Shown here piece by piece: positions 1 to 8,585 of a stretch of DNA of 64,000 nucleotides. The notes below the pieces were generated by a model. That model saw nothing but the letters and a program-made list of their open reading frames with translations, made no database searches and was not told the origin of the DNA. The position numbers and the translations under genes are program-made. Positions within the stretch are counted from its first letter, which is position 1; each line of letters opens with the position of its first letter. This stretch comes from JBGSTR01 sp963707135 (GTDB lineage: Bacteria > Pseudomonadota > Gammaproteobacteria > Chromatiales > Chromatiaceae): assembly GCA_963707135.1 (NCBI GenBank), contig CAVPOY010000042.1, positions 1-64,000 on the forward strand, read 5' to 3'.

Positions 1-834
1 TCCGGAATGCCGACCTACGAGGGCACGCTGGCCGACGGCACCCACCTCTCGGCCGAGGAGGTGGTCAAGAAGTTCGGCCGCCCGATGCCGGCGCCCAAGC
101 CGCCGGTGAGCGCGGAGCAGTGGGAGCAGCTGGTGCATTCCAAGGACAATGACCCCGCGCTCGACCCGGCCACCGCCCCTGCGCGAAAGGGCCCCAGGTG
201 GGAGAAGTACTGGAACATCAAGTACTCCATCCTCGGCTCCCTCAAGACGCCCGAGGAGCAGGCCAAGATCCCCTATGACACCGCCATCGACGGCGGCGGC
301 GACCCGGAGACCGAATACATGTTCGTCCAGCTCTCGCGCGCTTTTGGTCCCCTGTACGTCATGCAGGGCAAGATGCCGAGCTTCCCCAACACCTATGCAG
401 GCGCGGGCGGCAAGGGCCTGGAGGTGATGCCTGCCGCCCAGACCCAGTACTGGTCGATCGTGAGCTGCGAGGCCATGCCCTCCGGGCAGATCGTCGATGC
501 CCTGACCGATATGCAGGTCCCGCTCGACGGGGACGGCAACTACACCATCGTCTACAGCCGCAAGGAGGACCGGCCGGCCAATGCGACCGAGGAGAACGGG
601 GTTGCCTGGATCGAGTGGAGCCCGCGCGGCGAGGGCGTCTCCGGGCCGAAGAACCGCGAGGACTTCGGCATGCTGATGCTGCGCTTCATCGCCAACGACC
701 CGGACTGGGCGCAGAGCCCCGTTCGCGTGACCGCGCCCGGCATGGAGGAGTCCGTGATGGGGCCCTACTACCCGCGCGGCTACTACACCACCAAGGCGGA
801 GTTCGAGGCCAACGGGGCGAAGGGCAACCCATAG
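1..834 (+). CDS. Hypothetical protein, DUF1214-like C-terminal region, 5' end cut by window
   Basis: The reading frame is open from the first base of the window, so this is probably the 3' part of a longer gene; the first ATG is at position 7. The 275 visible residues hold a Pro-rich stretch (residues 27-33) and a C-terminal part with YWSIVSCEA, a block ending in GNYTIVYSR, and LMLRFIAND. The pattern of a tyrosine/tryptophan strand, a DGNYTI-type turn and an LMLR strand is loosely like the DUF1214 domain found in secreted DUF1254/DUF1214 proteins, but this is a by-eye resemblance. No catalytic motif is visible. It is followed by a REP-like hairpin and then by an exported PQQ-like protein in the same direction. 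Confidence 0.55.
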   Translation, partial: SGMPTYEGTLADGTHLSAEEVVKKFGRPMPAPKPPVSAEQWEQLVHSKDNDPALDPATAPARKGPRWEKYWNIKYSILGSLKTPEEQAKIPYDTAIDGGGDPETEYMFVQLSRAFGPLYVMQGKMPSFPNTYAGAGGKGLEVMPAAQTQYWSIVSCEAMPSGQIVDALTDMQVPLDGDGNYTIVYSRKEDRPANATEENGVAWIEWSPRGEGVSGPKNREDFGMLMLRFIANDPDWAQSPVRVTAPGMEESVMGPYYPRGYYTTKAEFEANGAKGNP

Positions 835-905
835 GATGCGGTGAGCGCAGCGAACCGCATCGGTTGCGAATGATGCGGCTCGTGCCCCACTACATGCCGC
901 CGGTC
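832..905. repeat. REP-like hairpin element downstream of the first gene
   Basis: Just after the stop codon there is a perfect 8-bp inverted repeat (GATGCGGT ... ACCGCATC, 838-864) around GAGCGCAGCGA. A second GATGCGGC arm at about 873-880 can pair with GCCGC near 897-901. Hairpins of this GATGCGGT...ACCGCATC type recur after genes in many proteobacterial genomes as REP-like palindromes. Only one copy was seen in this window, so repetitiveness is recalled from general knowledge and not shown here. Confidence 0.5.
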
Positions 906-1007
906 ATCACGCCGAGCGTGTGGCCCTGGGCCGACGTCAACCCGGCTGCGGCAAGAACAATCATTCCACGACAAGCGGCCCCCCGCGGCCGCACAAAGGG
1001 AGGCAAC

Positions 1008-2588
1008 ATGAAAAAGACCAAGATTCTGGAACTGACCGCGGCGATCTGCATCGCGCTGGCCGGAGGTGTTGCACACGCGGATCCACGACCGGGCGAGATC
1101 GCCGCGAACGGTCCGATGCCGGGCGACGTAACCCTTTACGCCAAGGAGGTCGCCTGCCAGCAGGCGCTCCCGACACCGGGCTACTACTCGTCCCTGAACG
1201 GGGCCGAGATCTCCGATTCCGAGCGCAGCGGCATCTTTCCCTGCGCGACCTTCACGGGCTCCCACGACGGACCGAACCAGGTCTTCGCCTGGCGCAGCGC
1301 CGACGACTACCCGGGGATCTCCTACATCAACAACCGCAGGCCGGGCGAGCTCTATATCGTCGGCGGCGAGTTCCCGACGCGCGACGATCCCCGCCAGGTC
1401 GGTCCCTACATCGCCAAGGCCGACGCGACCACGGGAGAGCAGATCTGGCGCACCTACTTCGACAACCTCAACGTCTCCGACCGCTGGATCGGCAACGCCA
1501 ATCTCAACATCCTGCCCGATGGCAACATCGCCTTCGCCTGGTCGCACTTCGTCGCGCTCGTCGACGGGGATACCGGTGAAATCCTCAAGACCAATACGCT
1601 GCCGCCCGGCGAGGCTCCCATCGAGGACGTCAACTTCAAGCACCTGACCATCGCGCCCGACGGCACACTGATCCTCAAGGACCAGACTCGCCCCATCGGC
1701 TGCACCCTCCAGGGCACCATGGCGATCATCGCCTGCGCGAAAAAGGGAATGAAGCAGCCGAATTCCGTCCTGGTCGCGGTCGATCCCAAGACGCTCGAGG
1801 TGCTCGATTCGCTCAACCTGCCCGAGCCCGCCCCATCGCCCCACATCGTGGCGCCATACGGCGACAAGATCGCGATCTACATGGGCATGATCGAGACCGC
1901 GGCGCGTTTCTTCTGGGACCCGGAAAGGAAGAAGCTTTCGGCTGACGAGAGCTGGCAGATCAAGCCGCTCGCGGAAGGCCAGCAGGCCATGACCGCGCCG
2001 ACCGTAGTCGGGGACTGGATCGCGATCCAGACAAACGGGCTCTTCAGCGACAAGAAGGCGTCCAGCGTCGTCGTCATCCACAAGGACGACGCCACCCGGG
2101 TCAATACGATCTTCCCCTTCGGAGAACTCGGCCTCCTGGAATTCAGCTTCGCGCCGCCGAAGAACGGGGCCGACCCCGAGAACAACATGATCTATTCGGC
2201 GGACATGGGGATGAAGAAGGTCGCCGGCATCAGGCTCGACCAGGAGACCGGCAAGCTCGAGACCGCCTTCGTCGTCGACGACATCTCAAACACCTTCCAG
2301 CCGGTGATCGGACCGGCGGACAAGCGTGTCCTGCTGCTGACCAACATCAAGCTCCCCGTGGAGATCGAGCCGATCCCCCTGGCCGTTGAGAAATCCAGCT
2401 ACACCGAGCAGCTCACCTGGCGCGACGCCGCCACCGGCAAGCTCCTCGCCGAGTCCGATTTCTTCGAGCCGCTGACGGTCAACTCGCTGACGACCCCGGG
2501 CTACGGCGGGCGGGTCTACTTCCCCACCGCGGACGGGAAGGGATTCTACGTGCTGCAGGTCATGCCCGCAGGGCCTGGGGCGAACTAG
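1008..2588 (+). CDS. Exported PQQ-like beta-propeller protein of unknown function
   Basis: The 526-aa product starts at ATG 1008, chosen because of a good Shine-Dalgarno (AAAGGGAGG) 6-8 nt upstream and a clean Sec signal peptide (MKKTK... ending AHA, residues 1-24). The frame stays open upstream but that part looks like non-coding shadow. The mature protein has repeated WD/PQQ-type segments, for example ADATTGEQIWRTYF (about residue 145), ALVDGDTGEIL (about 185), VAVDPKTLEVLDSL (about 262) and LTWRDAATGKLL (about 470), typical of quinoprotein-like beta-propellers in which each blade ends in a D-x-x-T/K-G turn. No haem-binding CxxCH is present. A periplasmic or secreted location is inferred. 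Substrate is unknown. Confidence 0.65.
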   Translation: MKKTKILELTAAICIALAGGVAHADPRPGEIAANGPMPGDVTLYAKEVACQQALPTPGYYSSLNGAEISDSERSGIFPCATFTGSHDGPNQVFAWRSADDYPGISYINNRRPGELYIVGGEFPTRDDPRQVGPYIAKADATTGEQIWRTYFDNLNVSDRWIGNANLNILPDGNIAFAWSHFVALVDGDTGEILKTNTLPPGEAPIEDVNFKHLTIAPDGTLILKDQTRPIGCTLQGTMAIIACAKKGMKQPNSVLVAVDPKTLEVLDSLNLPEPAPSPHIVAPYGDKIAIYMGMIETAARFFWDPERKKLSADESWQIKPLAEGQQAMTAPTVVGDWIAIQTNGLFSDKKASSVVVIHKDDATRVNTIFPFGELGLLEFSFAPPKNGADPENNMIYSADMGMKKVAGIRLDQETGKLETAFVVDDISNTFQPVIGPADKRVLLLTNIKLPVEIEPIPLAVEKSSYTEQLTWRDAATGKLLAESDFFEPLTVNSLTTPGYGGRVYFPTADGKGFYVLQVMPAGPGAN

Positions 2589-2719
2589 ACACGGCGGCCG
2601 TCCGCATCGACGGGTATTCGGGCATCCAGAACTCGGATCAATCAGCTGACTGGACGCCCCGAGGCCACCGTCGGCACATGGCCGGCAGGTTTTCAATCCG
2701 ATTTGCAGGATTCAATTCC

Positions 2720-3511
2720 ATGCTGAAGCTCAGCACCCGAACCAAACGCGCCCAAGGGAGCCATGCGAAGCCCTTGTGCTGGGTACTAGCGGCGGCGCTC
2801 CTCGGCATCGGGCCGCCGGCCCTCGCGCAGGAAGGCGACGCAAAGGCCATGGCGGACTACTTGGGCAGGCAGAAGACGATCGAGCTGACCTTCGACAGCG
2901 ACATCGAGGTCATCACCCCGCAGCTGGAGAAGATCCAGTTCACCAATTCCGGCGGCGCGCTGTTGAGTCGTCCCGACAAGCTGCGCGCTCACCGGGAGGG
3001 CGGTTACAGCGACGTGGAGATGACCTTCGACGGCAAGACCGTCAGCGTGCTGGGCAAGCATCTGAACGCCTACGCCCAGTTCGAGGGGCCAGGCAACGTG
3101 GACCAATTGATCGAGGCCCTGCGGGCGGGCCATGGCATCGCGCTGCCGGGTGCCGATCTGCTCCTGTCGAGCCCCTATGACGCGCTCGTGGCCGGGGTCA
3201 TGGAGGCGAAGCACATCGGCCGCGGCGTCATCGACGGCGTCGAATGCGAGCACCTCGCATTCCGCAACTTCGACACCGACTGGCAGCTCTGGGTGGAGAT
3301 AGGCGACCGGCCCATACCGCGCAAGCTGGTCATCACCAGCAAGACCATCAACAGCGCCCCGCAGTACAGGCTTCGCATCAAGGACTGGAAGACCGGCATC
3401 GAGCCACCCCCTGATGCATTTTCGTTCATGGCACCCGCCGGGGCCGAGAAGCTCAGTCCCGACGCTCTGATCGACCTCGACGAACTGCCGCAAGGCGCTC
3501 CGTCTCCTTAG
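2720..3511 (+). CDS. DUF2092 family exported protein (LolA/LppX-like fold)
   Basis: The 263-aa product matches the DUF2092 family: a signal peptide (hydrophobic WVLAAALLGIGPPALA, cut before QEG), then LTFDSDIEVITPQLEKIQF, SRPDKLRAHREGGYSDVEM and the late block ECEHLAFRNFDTDWQLWVE with PIPRKLVI. DUF2092 proteins share the half-barrel fold of lipoprotein and lipid carriers such as LolA and LppX, so a role in carrying a hydrophobic molecule through the periplasm is an inference. Start 2720 was preferred over 2678 because AGGA lies 9 nt upstream and the signal peptide then has normal length. A small Gly-rich gene follows after 10 nt, so the two are probably one transcript. Confidence 0.72.
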   Translation: MLKLSTRTKRAQGSHAKPLCWVLAAALLGIGPPALAQEGDAKAMADYLGRQKTIELTFDSDIEVITPQLEKIQFTNSGGALLSRPDKLRAHREGGYSDVEMTFDGKTVSVLGKHLNAYAQFEGPGNVDQLIEALRAGHGIALPGADLLLSSPYDALVAGVMEAKHIGRGVIDGVECEHLAFRNFDTDWQLWVEIGDRPIPRKLVITSKTINSAPQYRLRIKDWKTGIEPPPDAFSFMAPAGAEKLSPDALIDLDELPQGAPSP

Positions 3512-3521
3512 GAGGAAACCA

Positions 3522-3890
3522 ATGACACAGCTCATTCGCAGGTCCGTCGTTCTGTTGCCCCTGGCTGCCGCAGCGTGGCTTTTCAATGGGGACATGTCTA
3601 TGAGGTCGGCCGCATTTCTCGTCGCCAGCGCCGAGGCGTGGATCGGCCGGCCGGCGACCCCGGTCAGCTACGCCGGAGTCGCCCGGCGATCGACGGTGCG
3701 GGCGGTGACACCGGGCGTGGGGGCGCCCGGCTACGGCGTCAGGCCCGGCTACGGTTTGAGCGGCGTCGGCGGTCCTGCCTCCGGTGCGGGTGTCCTGCCG
3801 GGGGCGGGAGTGGGACAGGCCGGTGTCGGCTACAGCCGGGGGGTGGGTGTGAACCTCGGCGGACCGGTCAACCGTGTCGGCATCCGCTAG
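3522..3890 (+). CDS. Small Gly/Val-rich exported protein, unknown function
   Basis: The 122-aa product is preceded by a strong AGGAGG-type ribosome site. It has an N-terminal hydrophobic segment (VVLLPLAAAAWLF, residues 9-21) and a low-complexity second half built of G-V-G, G-Y-G and G-P units (PGVGAPGYGVRPGYG and similar). No domain is recognised. It lies 10 nt downstream of the DUF2092 gene, which suggests they are translated together and may act together in the envelope. Confidence 0.6.
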   Translation: MTQLIRRSVVLLPLAAAAWLFNGDMSMRSAAFLVASAEAWIGRPATPVSYAGVARRSTVRAVTPGVGAPGYGVRPGYGLSGVGGPASGAGVLPGAGVGQAGVGYSRGVGVNLGGPVNRVGIR

Positions 3891-3964
3891 CGGCCGTTGC
3901 CCCTGGTGCCAGCGGCACAGCGGGCACTGGCAGGTCAAGACGAGTCGCAAAATCCGCGACCCAC

Positions 3965-4001
3965 GCGGAGGTCCCCGGGGAGCGTTACCCGGGACCTCCG
4001 C
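3965..4001. terminator. Strong GC-rich hairpin after the DUF2092 pair
   Basis: GCGGAGGTCCC (3965-3975) pairs perfectly with GGGACCTCCGC (3991-4001). GGG/CCC extends the stem after one bulged C, leaving a loop of about 8 nt. There is no T-run, so it is either a non-canonical terminator or an mRNA-stabilising hairpin at the end of the DUF2092 transcript. Confidence 0.45.
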
Positions 4002-4168
4002 ACCACATTGTAAGGAATGAAGGCAAGAGCATGATCAATCGGCTTCTTCGGAAGCTTTCTTGGCAGAATACCTGATTTTCTCAGGAGGTTGAGCGAGGAT
4101 CGCCCGTACTTTACAAAAATTCCCGCTGATTCTGCCTCATCCTAGCCAGGCGCCAGCGCCCACCGGCG

Positions 4169-4417
4169 ATGTCAGAGTATCAATCTTCCCATCGCCCTGG
4201 CTCAGGCTGGACTCTCCCGGGTGAGGGTGCCATACGCGTGGCGCCCGCCCTTGCTATCCGTCGGGTGCTGGAGGAGGTGGGATTGGATGCCAACGAGCTG
4301 ATCTTGGTCTGCACCAAGTACAACGACCCATCGCCGTTGAGAACGGCGGGGGGTAGTGCCCCGCAGGTAACGAGTGCTATGCGGACGCTGGAAATGCACA
4401 CCGCAACGCTGAAGTAA
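4169..4417 (+). pseudogene. Possible fragment of an AraC-type regulator N-terminus
   Basis: An 82-codon frame contains RVAPALAIRRVLEEVGLDANELI, which resembles the start of the ligand-binding domain of AraC-family regulators of the Arabinose_bd group (a helix ending L-x-x-x-G-L-D). After about residue 50 the similarity stops and no DNA-binding domain follows. It lies just before the broken FadL-type gene. I read it as a remnant, but a chance open frame is also possible. Confidence 0.25.
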
Positions 4418-4439
4418 AAACTGAAGATAGGAGGATCCC

Positions 4440-5769
4440 ATGATGGTTGGACGAATTTCGATCGAAGGCTTGCCCCGCGCTGCCGTTCTCCTCGTGCTGG
4501 GGATTGGTGCGCTTGCCACCGGCTCGGCAGGCGCCGGCGGTCTGATCGCCTACGAGGTCGGGACGGCCGACGTCGGTCTCGCCTCGGCTGGCTATGGCGC
4601 GCGGGCGCAGGACGTCTCGACGGTGCTGACAAACCCGCCGGGATGACGCGGCTGGATGGCACGCAGGTACTGGCGCGGGGCAGTTGCTTTGGGGCAATAC
4701 CAGGTTCTCGATCGACTCGGGTACCTCGCCCCTGCTGGGTCGCAACGACGGCGGCCGTGCGGTCGGGTCGGACGGCTGGTTCGTCGGTGGTGGCCCGTTC
4801 GTGAGCTACAGCCTGTCGTCCGACCTCAAGCTTGGATTTGCGCTCACCGGCAACTTCGGCGCCCCCTTGAGTTACGACGACGATTGGGCGGGCCGCTACT
4901 ACGTCCAAGAAGCGACCATGCTCGGCATCTCCTTCCTGCCCTCGATCGCCTACAAGGTTAACGACCATCTGTCCATCGGGGCGAGCGTGAACGCCATGTA
5001 CGGCATTTACAAAAACCAGGTCGCGATCAACAACGTCGATCCGGGTTTCGGGGACGGCCGTCTCAAGCTGGACGACAAGGTCTGGGGGTGGGGCGGTAAC
5101 CTGGGTCTGCTCTACGAGATCGACGCCGGTACCCGGCTCGGCCTCACCTGGAGCTCGCAGGTCAACCTCGACTTCAAAGCGCCGCTGGAGTTCTCGGGCA
5201 TCGCCCCGGGTCTTGCAACGGCGTTGAGCAACCGGGGACTGCTGACGTCGCAGCTCGAGATCGGCATCAAGGTGCCGCAGCAGGTGATGGGCAGTTTGTT
5301 CACGCAGGTGGACGACCGCTGGGCGGTGCTCGGCAGCGTCGGCTGGCAGGAGTGGTCGAAGTTCGGCCAGGTGGAGCTCGGCATCGACGATACGACCAAT
5401 CCCACCGGGGTCTCGACCGAGCTGGATTTCAAGGACACCTGGCACGTCGCGTTGGGAGCGCAATACCGCCTGAGCGACCCCTGGCTACTCAATTTCGGCA
5501 TTGCCTACGATTCCGAATTTCAGGACAGCACGAGTGTCTCTCCTCTCATGCCGGTGAATTCGGCCTGGCGCTTGGGCGTCGGCGGCCAGCAGCAATTGAG
5601 CAAGACCGCATTATGGGGCATCGCGGCGGAATATATGTACGGCGGGACGCTCGACACCAGCCTGCAGAGCACACTCCCGGTCGCGCCCGGCGGCCGCGGA
5701 GATCTAGAGGGTTCGTACGAGGACACCGGGACCCTCTTCCTCTCCGCTTACTACAACTGGGAATTTTAG
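4440..5769 (+). pseudogene. FadL/OmpP1-family outer-membrane transport protein, two frameshifts
   Basis: Three frames together encode one FadL-type protein. Codons 4440-4643 give a signal peptide (AAVLLVLGIGALATGSAGA) and the family's N-terminal block (YEVGTADVGLASAGYGARAQD, then a TVLTNPPG equivalent of the NPAG motif). A one-base loss near 4637-4645 moves the frame to MTRLDGTQVLA, and another near 4671-4683 moves it to LLWGNTRF. From there it runs intact to 5769, with beta-strand repeats and a C-terminal aromatic (NWEF). The family forms 14-strand barrels that pass hydrophobic substrates. Both breaks lie at GGG/GGGG runs, so sequencing error is plausible. If real, the gene is inactive. Confidence 0.72.
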
Positions 5770-5841
5770 GGAGCAACCGGCTCGCCGATCGTCCGCACCA
5801 ACGAGACGGCTGGACCGCGGCTCCCCAGGGGTTACTGGTCG

Positions 5842-5864
5842 CGCGCGAGGAGCGCGGGTTTTTT
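5842..5864 (+). terminator. Rho-independent terminator after the FadL-type gene
   Basis: A short GC stem (CGCGC / GCGCG with a 5-nt loop) is followed by GG and a run of six T residues (5859-5864), about 70 nt beyond the stop codon of the FadL-type gene. Confidence 0.5.
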
Positions 5865-6045
5865 CTGCAGCCGAAGCAAAGAGTCACACCATGACAGACG
5901 CCGCTTCCCTACAGCGACAATCCAGCGCGACTTGACTTCGCGCTCGCACGGGGAACTGGTAACGCCCGTCCTTGTCGCCGCCGCTGGCAACGGACAGAGT
6001 TGCTTACGAACGCTGAAACAGCAATAGAAGAGAGAGTATTCGATC

Positions 6046-7467
6046 GTGAATCCCCTAGGCGTATTTTCCTCGATCCTCGCCGCCGTGGTGCTCACGGGTT
6101 GCGCGAGCCGACCAGTCAACGAGCCGATCGCAAAGGTCGACCCGAGGGAGGGCTACCGCCCCTATCTGCAAATACCGAAGCGCCTGAACAACGACCCGCA
6201 CACCCTGTTCGTGCTCTCGTTCTCCGGGGGGGGCACGCGGGCCGCGTCCTTCGCCTACGGCGTGCTGGAGGAGCTGCGCCGCACTGAAATCGAGGTCAAT
6301 GGCCAGCCGCGCCGGCTGATCGACGAGGTCGACCTGATCACGGGTGTCTCCGGGGGCAGCTTCACGGCGCTTGCTTACGCCCTCTACGGCGATCGGCTGT
6401 TCTCCGAGTACGAGCGGCGATTCCTCAAGCGCGACGTGCAGGGCGCCCTGACCGCCCGTTCGCTGAATCCCGTCTACTGGCCCAAGTACATCGGCGGCAG
6501 CGCGGGCCGCTCCGAACTGGCCGCCGAGTACTACGACGAGATCCTGTTCGAGGGCGCGACCTTCGGCGACCTGATCCACAGGCAGGGGCCGATCGCGATC
6601 GCCACCGGGACCGACCTCTCGACCGGGTCGCGCCTGGCCTTCTTCCAGAACGATTTCGACCTGCTGTGCTCGGACCTGAACAAGGTCCGCCTCTCGCGTG
6701 CGGCCGCCACTTCGTCCGCGGTCCCGGTCGTTCTCTCGCCAGTGACCCTGAACAACTACGGCGGGACCTGCGGCTACCAGTACCCCGCTTGGGTACAGAG
6801 TGTCGCCGATCCCGAGACGCGCGTGCGGCCGTCGGGGCGCGCCTATCAGCGCTACCTGGAGATGAAGTCCTTCCAGAACAGCAAGGACCGCCCCTACATC
6901 CACCTGGTCGACGGCGGCGTGGCGGACAACATCGGCGTGCGCGGCGTGCTGGAAACGATGGAGGAGTTGGAAGCGAGCGCCGCCTTCCGCGGCGACGTCG
7001 GATTCGGCACCGTACAGAGGATTGTGCTGATGGTGGTCAACTCACATTCGTCACCTAGCACGGATTGGGATCGCCGAGAGTCTCCACCCGGTTTCGTCGC
7101 CCAGCTGATGCAGTCCGCGGGCGTTCCTATCGATCGCTACTCGTTCGAGACTGTTGAGACCATGAAGGACCGCGCGGCTATCTGGGGATGGCGGCGCGAG
7201 TTGGAGGTCGCGCGGGCACGCCTTGCCGGCGCAACCGAGGCACAGGCGCAGACCAGCGTGCCCAAGATCGACCTGCACGTGCTTGACGTGAGCTTCGACG
7301 CCATTCCCAATCCAGGGGAACGCGAATACTTCCTGAACCTGCCCACCTCGTTCGTGCTCCCAGACGAGGCGGTAGACAGGTTGCGAGATGTCGCCGGCCA
7401 ACTGCTTGAACAATCGGCCGACTATCAGTCAGTTGTGAGAAGCCTGGGCGGCCTGCCGTCGAAGTAG
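6046..7467 (+). CDS. Patatin-like phospholipase family lipoprotein
   Basis: The 473-aa product starts with GTG 6046 (GAAGAGAGAG upstream). It has a lipoprotein signal peptide with lipobox LTGC (Cys at about residue 19). The patatin hydrolase core follows: the oxyanion loop SFSGGGTRAASFAYG (about residue 58), the nucleophile elbow GVSGGS (GxSxG, about residue 103) and the catalytic Asp in LVDGGVADN (about residue 287). This Ser-Asp dyad is the set expected for an active patatin-type acyl hydrolase. The lipid anchor places it at a membrane face in the periplasm or at the outer membrane. Its position downstream of a FadL-type porin and a DUF2092 carrier suggests work on envelope lipids, which is inference. 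Confidence 0.8.
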   Translation: MNPLGVFSSILAAVVLTGCASRPVNEPIAKVDPREGYRPYLQIPKRLNNDPHTLFVLSFSGGGTRAASFAYGVLEELRRTEIEVNGQPRRLIDEVDLITGVSGGSFTALAYALYGDRLFSEYERRFLKRDVQGALTARSLNPVYWPKYIGGSAGRSELAAEYYDEILFEGATFGDLIHRQGPIAIATGTDLSTGSRLAFFQNDFDLLCSDLNKVRLSRAAATSSAVPVVLSPVTLNNYGGTCGYQYPAWVQSVADPETRVRPSGRAYQRYLEMKSFQNSKDRPYIHLVDGGVADNIGVRGVLETMEELEASAAFRGDVGFGTVQRIVLMVVNSHSSPSTDWDRRESPPGFVAQLMQSAGVPIDRYSFETVETMKDRAAIWGWRRELEVARARLAGATEAQAQTSVPKIDLHVLDVSFDAIPNPGEREYFLNLPTSFVLPDEAVDRLRDVAGQLLEQSADYQSVVRSLGGLPSK

Positions 7468-7625
7468 ACCTTGCCGAGGTAGACGTTCAGGGGCGAGTTC
7501 AATCGCTTGGCTATTGGGACCCTGTGCCGATTCGTTTCACGCACCGGGGTCCTAGACAGAGGCGACAAGTAATCCCTGAATGTCGGGACCTGCCGCGGGT
7601 ATAGGTTTTTTTCCTGGGGAGCGGA

Positions 7626-7788
7626 TGATCAATTGCCATCCTGGCACTTGATCGGCTCGCGCTCCGAGAGGCGCGACTCTTGGAGCGCCAAATTTTCTAT
7701 GAGTTACATCCTCAGACAATGCCGGGCCATCCCTGGCCCGGACGGGAAACGCAATAGATCAGCGCTCCCCCAGGGTGAGGTGACAGCC
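7626..7788. repeat. Structured intergenic repeat, copy 1
   Basis: This about 163-bp stretch aligns over its whole length with 12082-12246, roughly three quarters identical by eye. Shared blocks include TGATCAA at the start, GCTCCGAGAGGC, and CCGGGYCATCCYTGGCCCGG. It can form a 12-bp stem with a 6-nt loop (7659-7688, one G-T pair) and a perfect 8-bp stem with a 4-nt loop (7722-7741). It lies between two convergent genes, the patatin lipoprotein and the Ala-rich protein, in a 465-bp gap that otherwise shows only a run of seven T residues near 7606-7612. Confidence 0.7.
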
Positions 7789-7932
7789 CTTCCATGGGGG
7801 TTCAATGGAAATATGCGATCCGCCGCTTCCGGCCAAACCAACGGCTTCCACCAGTCAATAAAGCGGTCAATTCCTGCGCCGCATCGGAGGCCACCACTCG
7901 CGGCGCCTTGTTACCTCCGGCGGTCCGCCGCG

Positions 7933-8355
7933 TCAGTCGCCGCCGATCTGCTTGGCCTCGTCCTTCAGCATGGCCCCGGTCTTGGCGCTCTCCGCCTTCT
8001 GCAGGTCCGCGGCGGACCTGCCCGTTTCGCCCGCGGCCTTCTGCTCGGCCAGTTCGGCGCTAACCGCCGCCTCGGCGGCCGCGTCGTCAGCGGCTTCCGC
8101 GGCCCGCCGGTTCGCCTCGGTCGGATGCGCCTTGGCCTTGGCGTCCGCCTCGTCGGCGGCCTTCATTTTCGCCTTCATATCGGACTCCGCCGCAGCAGCG
8201 CCCTTCTGGTCCGCGGCGGCGGCGCTGACGTCGGCCTTTTCAGTGGCCGCGGCGGCGGCGGCGGCCCGATCGGCGGCGGTCTCGGCGTTCACGGCGCCGG
8301 ATAGGGCGATGACGATGGCGGCGGCAGAAGTGCAGAGCATCTGTTTCGGGGACAT
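7933..8355 (-). CDS. Small Ala-rich exported protein, probably helical
   Basis: The 140-aa product starts at ATG 8355, chosen because GGAGGAAT lies about 6 nt upstream and gives a normal signal peptide (CTSAAAIVIALSGAVNA). The mature protein is more than a third alanine with regular Lys/Glu/Asp (for example EKADVSAAAADQKGAAAAE), so it should be one long helix or coiled coil in the periplasm. Function is unknown; Lpp-like or stress-associated small envelope proteins are possible analogues. It is divergent from the mechanosensitive channel gene, with 230 bp between the two starts. Confidence 0.6.
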   Translation of the reverse strand: MSPKQMLCTSAAAIVIALSGAVNAETAADRAAAAAAATEKADVSAAAADQKGAAAAESDMKAKMKAADEADAKAKAHPTEANRRAAEAADDAAAEAAVSAELAEQKAAGETGRSAADLQKAESAKTGAMLKDEAKQIGGD

Positions 8356-8585
8356 TGGTATTCCTCCATTCACGGTATCGATCGTTTGGAATTTCAAAGG
8401 CTACACCCAACCGGCGAGCCACGATTGACATCTCACGACACGGCGGTGATTGCGCGGTTGGCGTCGCGTCGGCAGGCCGGAAATCCGTGTGTGCCCCACG
8501 GGACATTAACTCATGCCGCAGAATCGGGTACTTTCGGCCATTCGCGCTGCCGCGCGGCCATCCGAAAACCCGACGGTCAGAGCCA

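Noticed and set aside
4656..4961. A separate small gene inside the FadL-type region
   Set aside because: The FadL-type protein continues in the neighbouring frames through this stretch, and the alternative frame gives an Arg-rich shadow product.
7596..7612. A Rho-independent terminator at the run of seven T residues after the patatin gene
   Set aside because: Only a 4-bp ACCT/AGGT stem with a large loop can be drawn in front of the T-run, too weak to claim.
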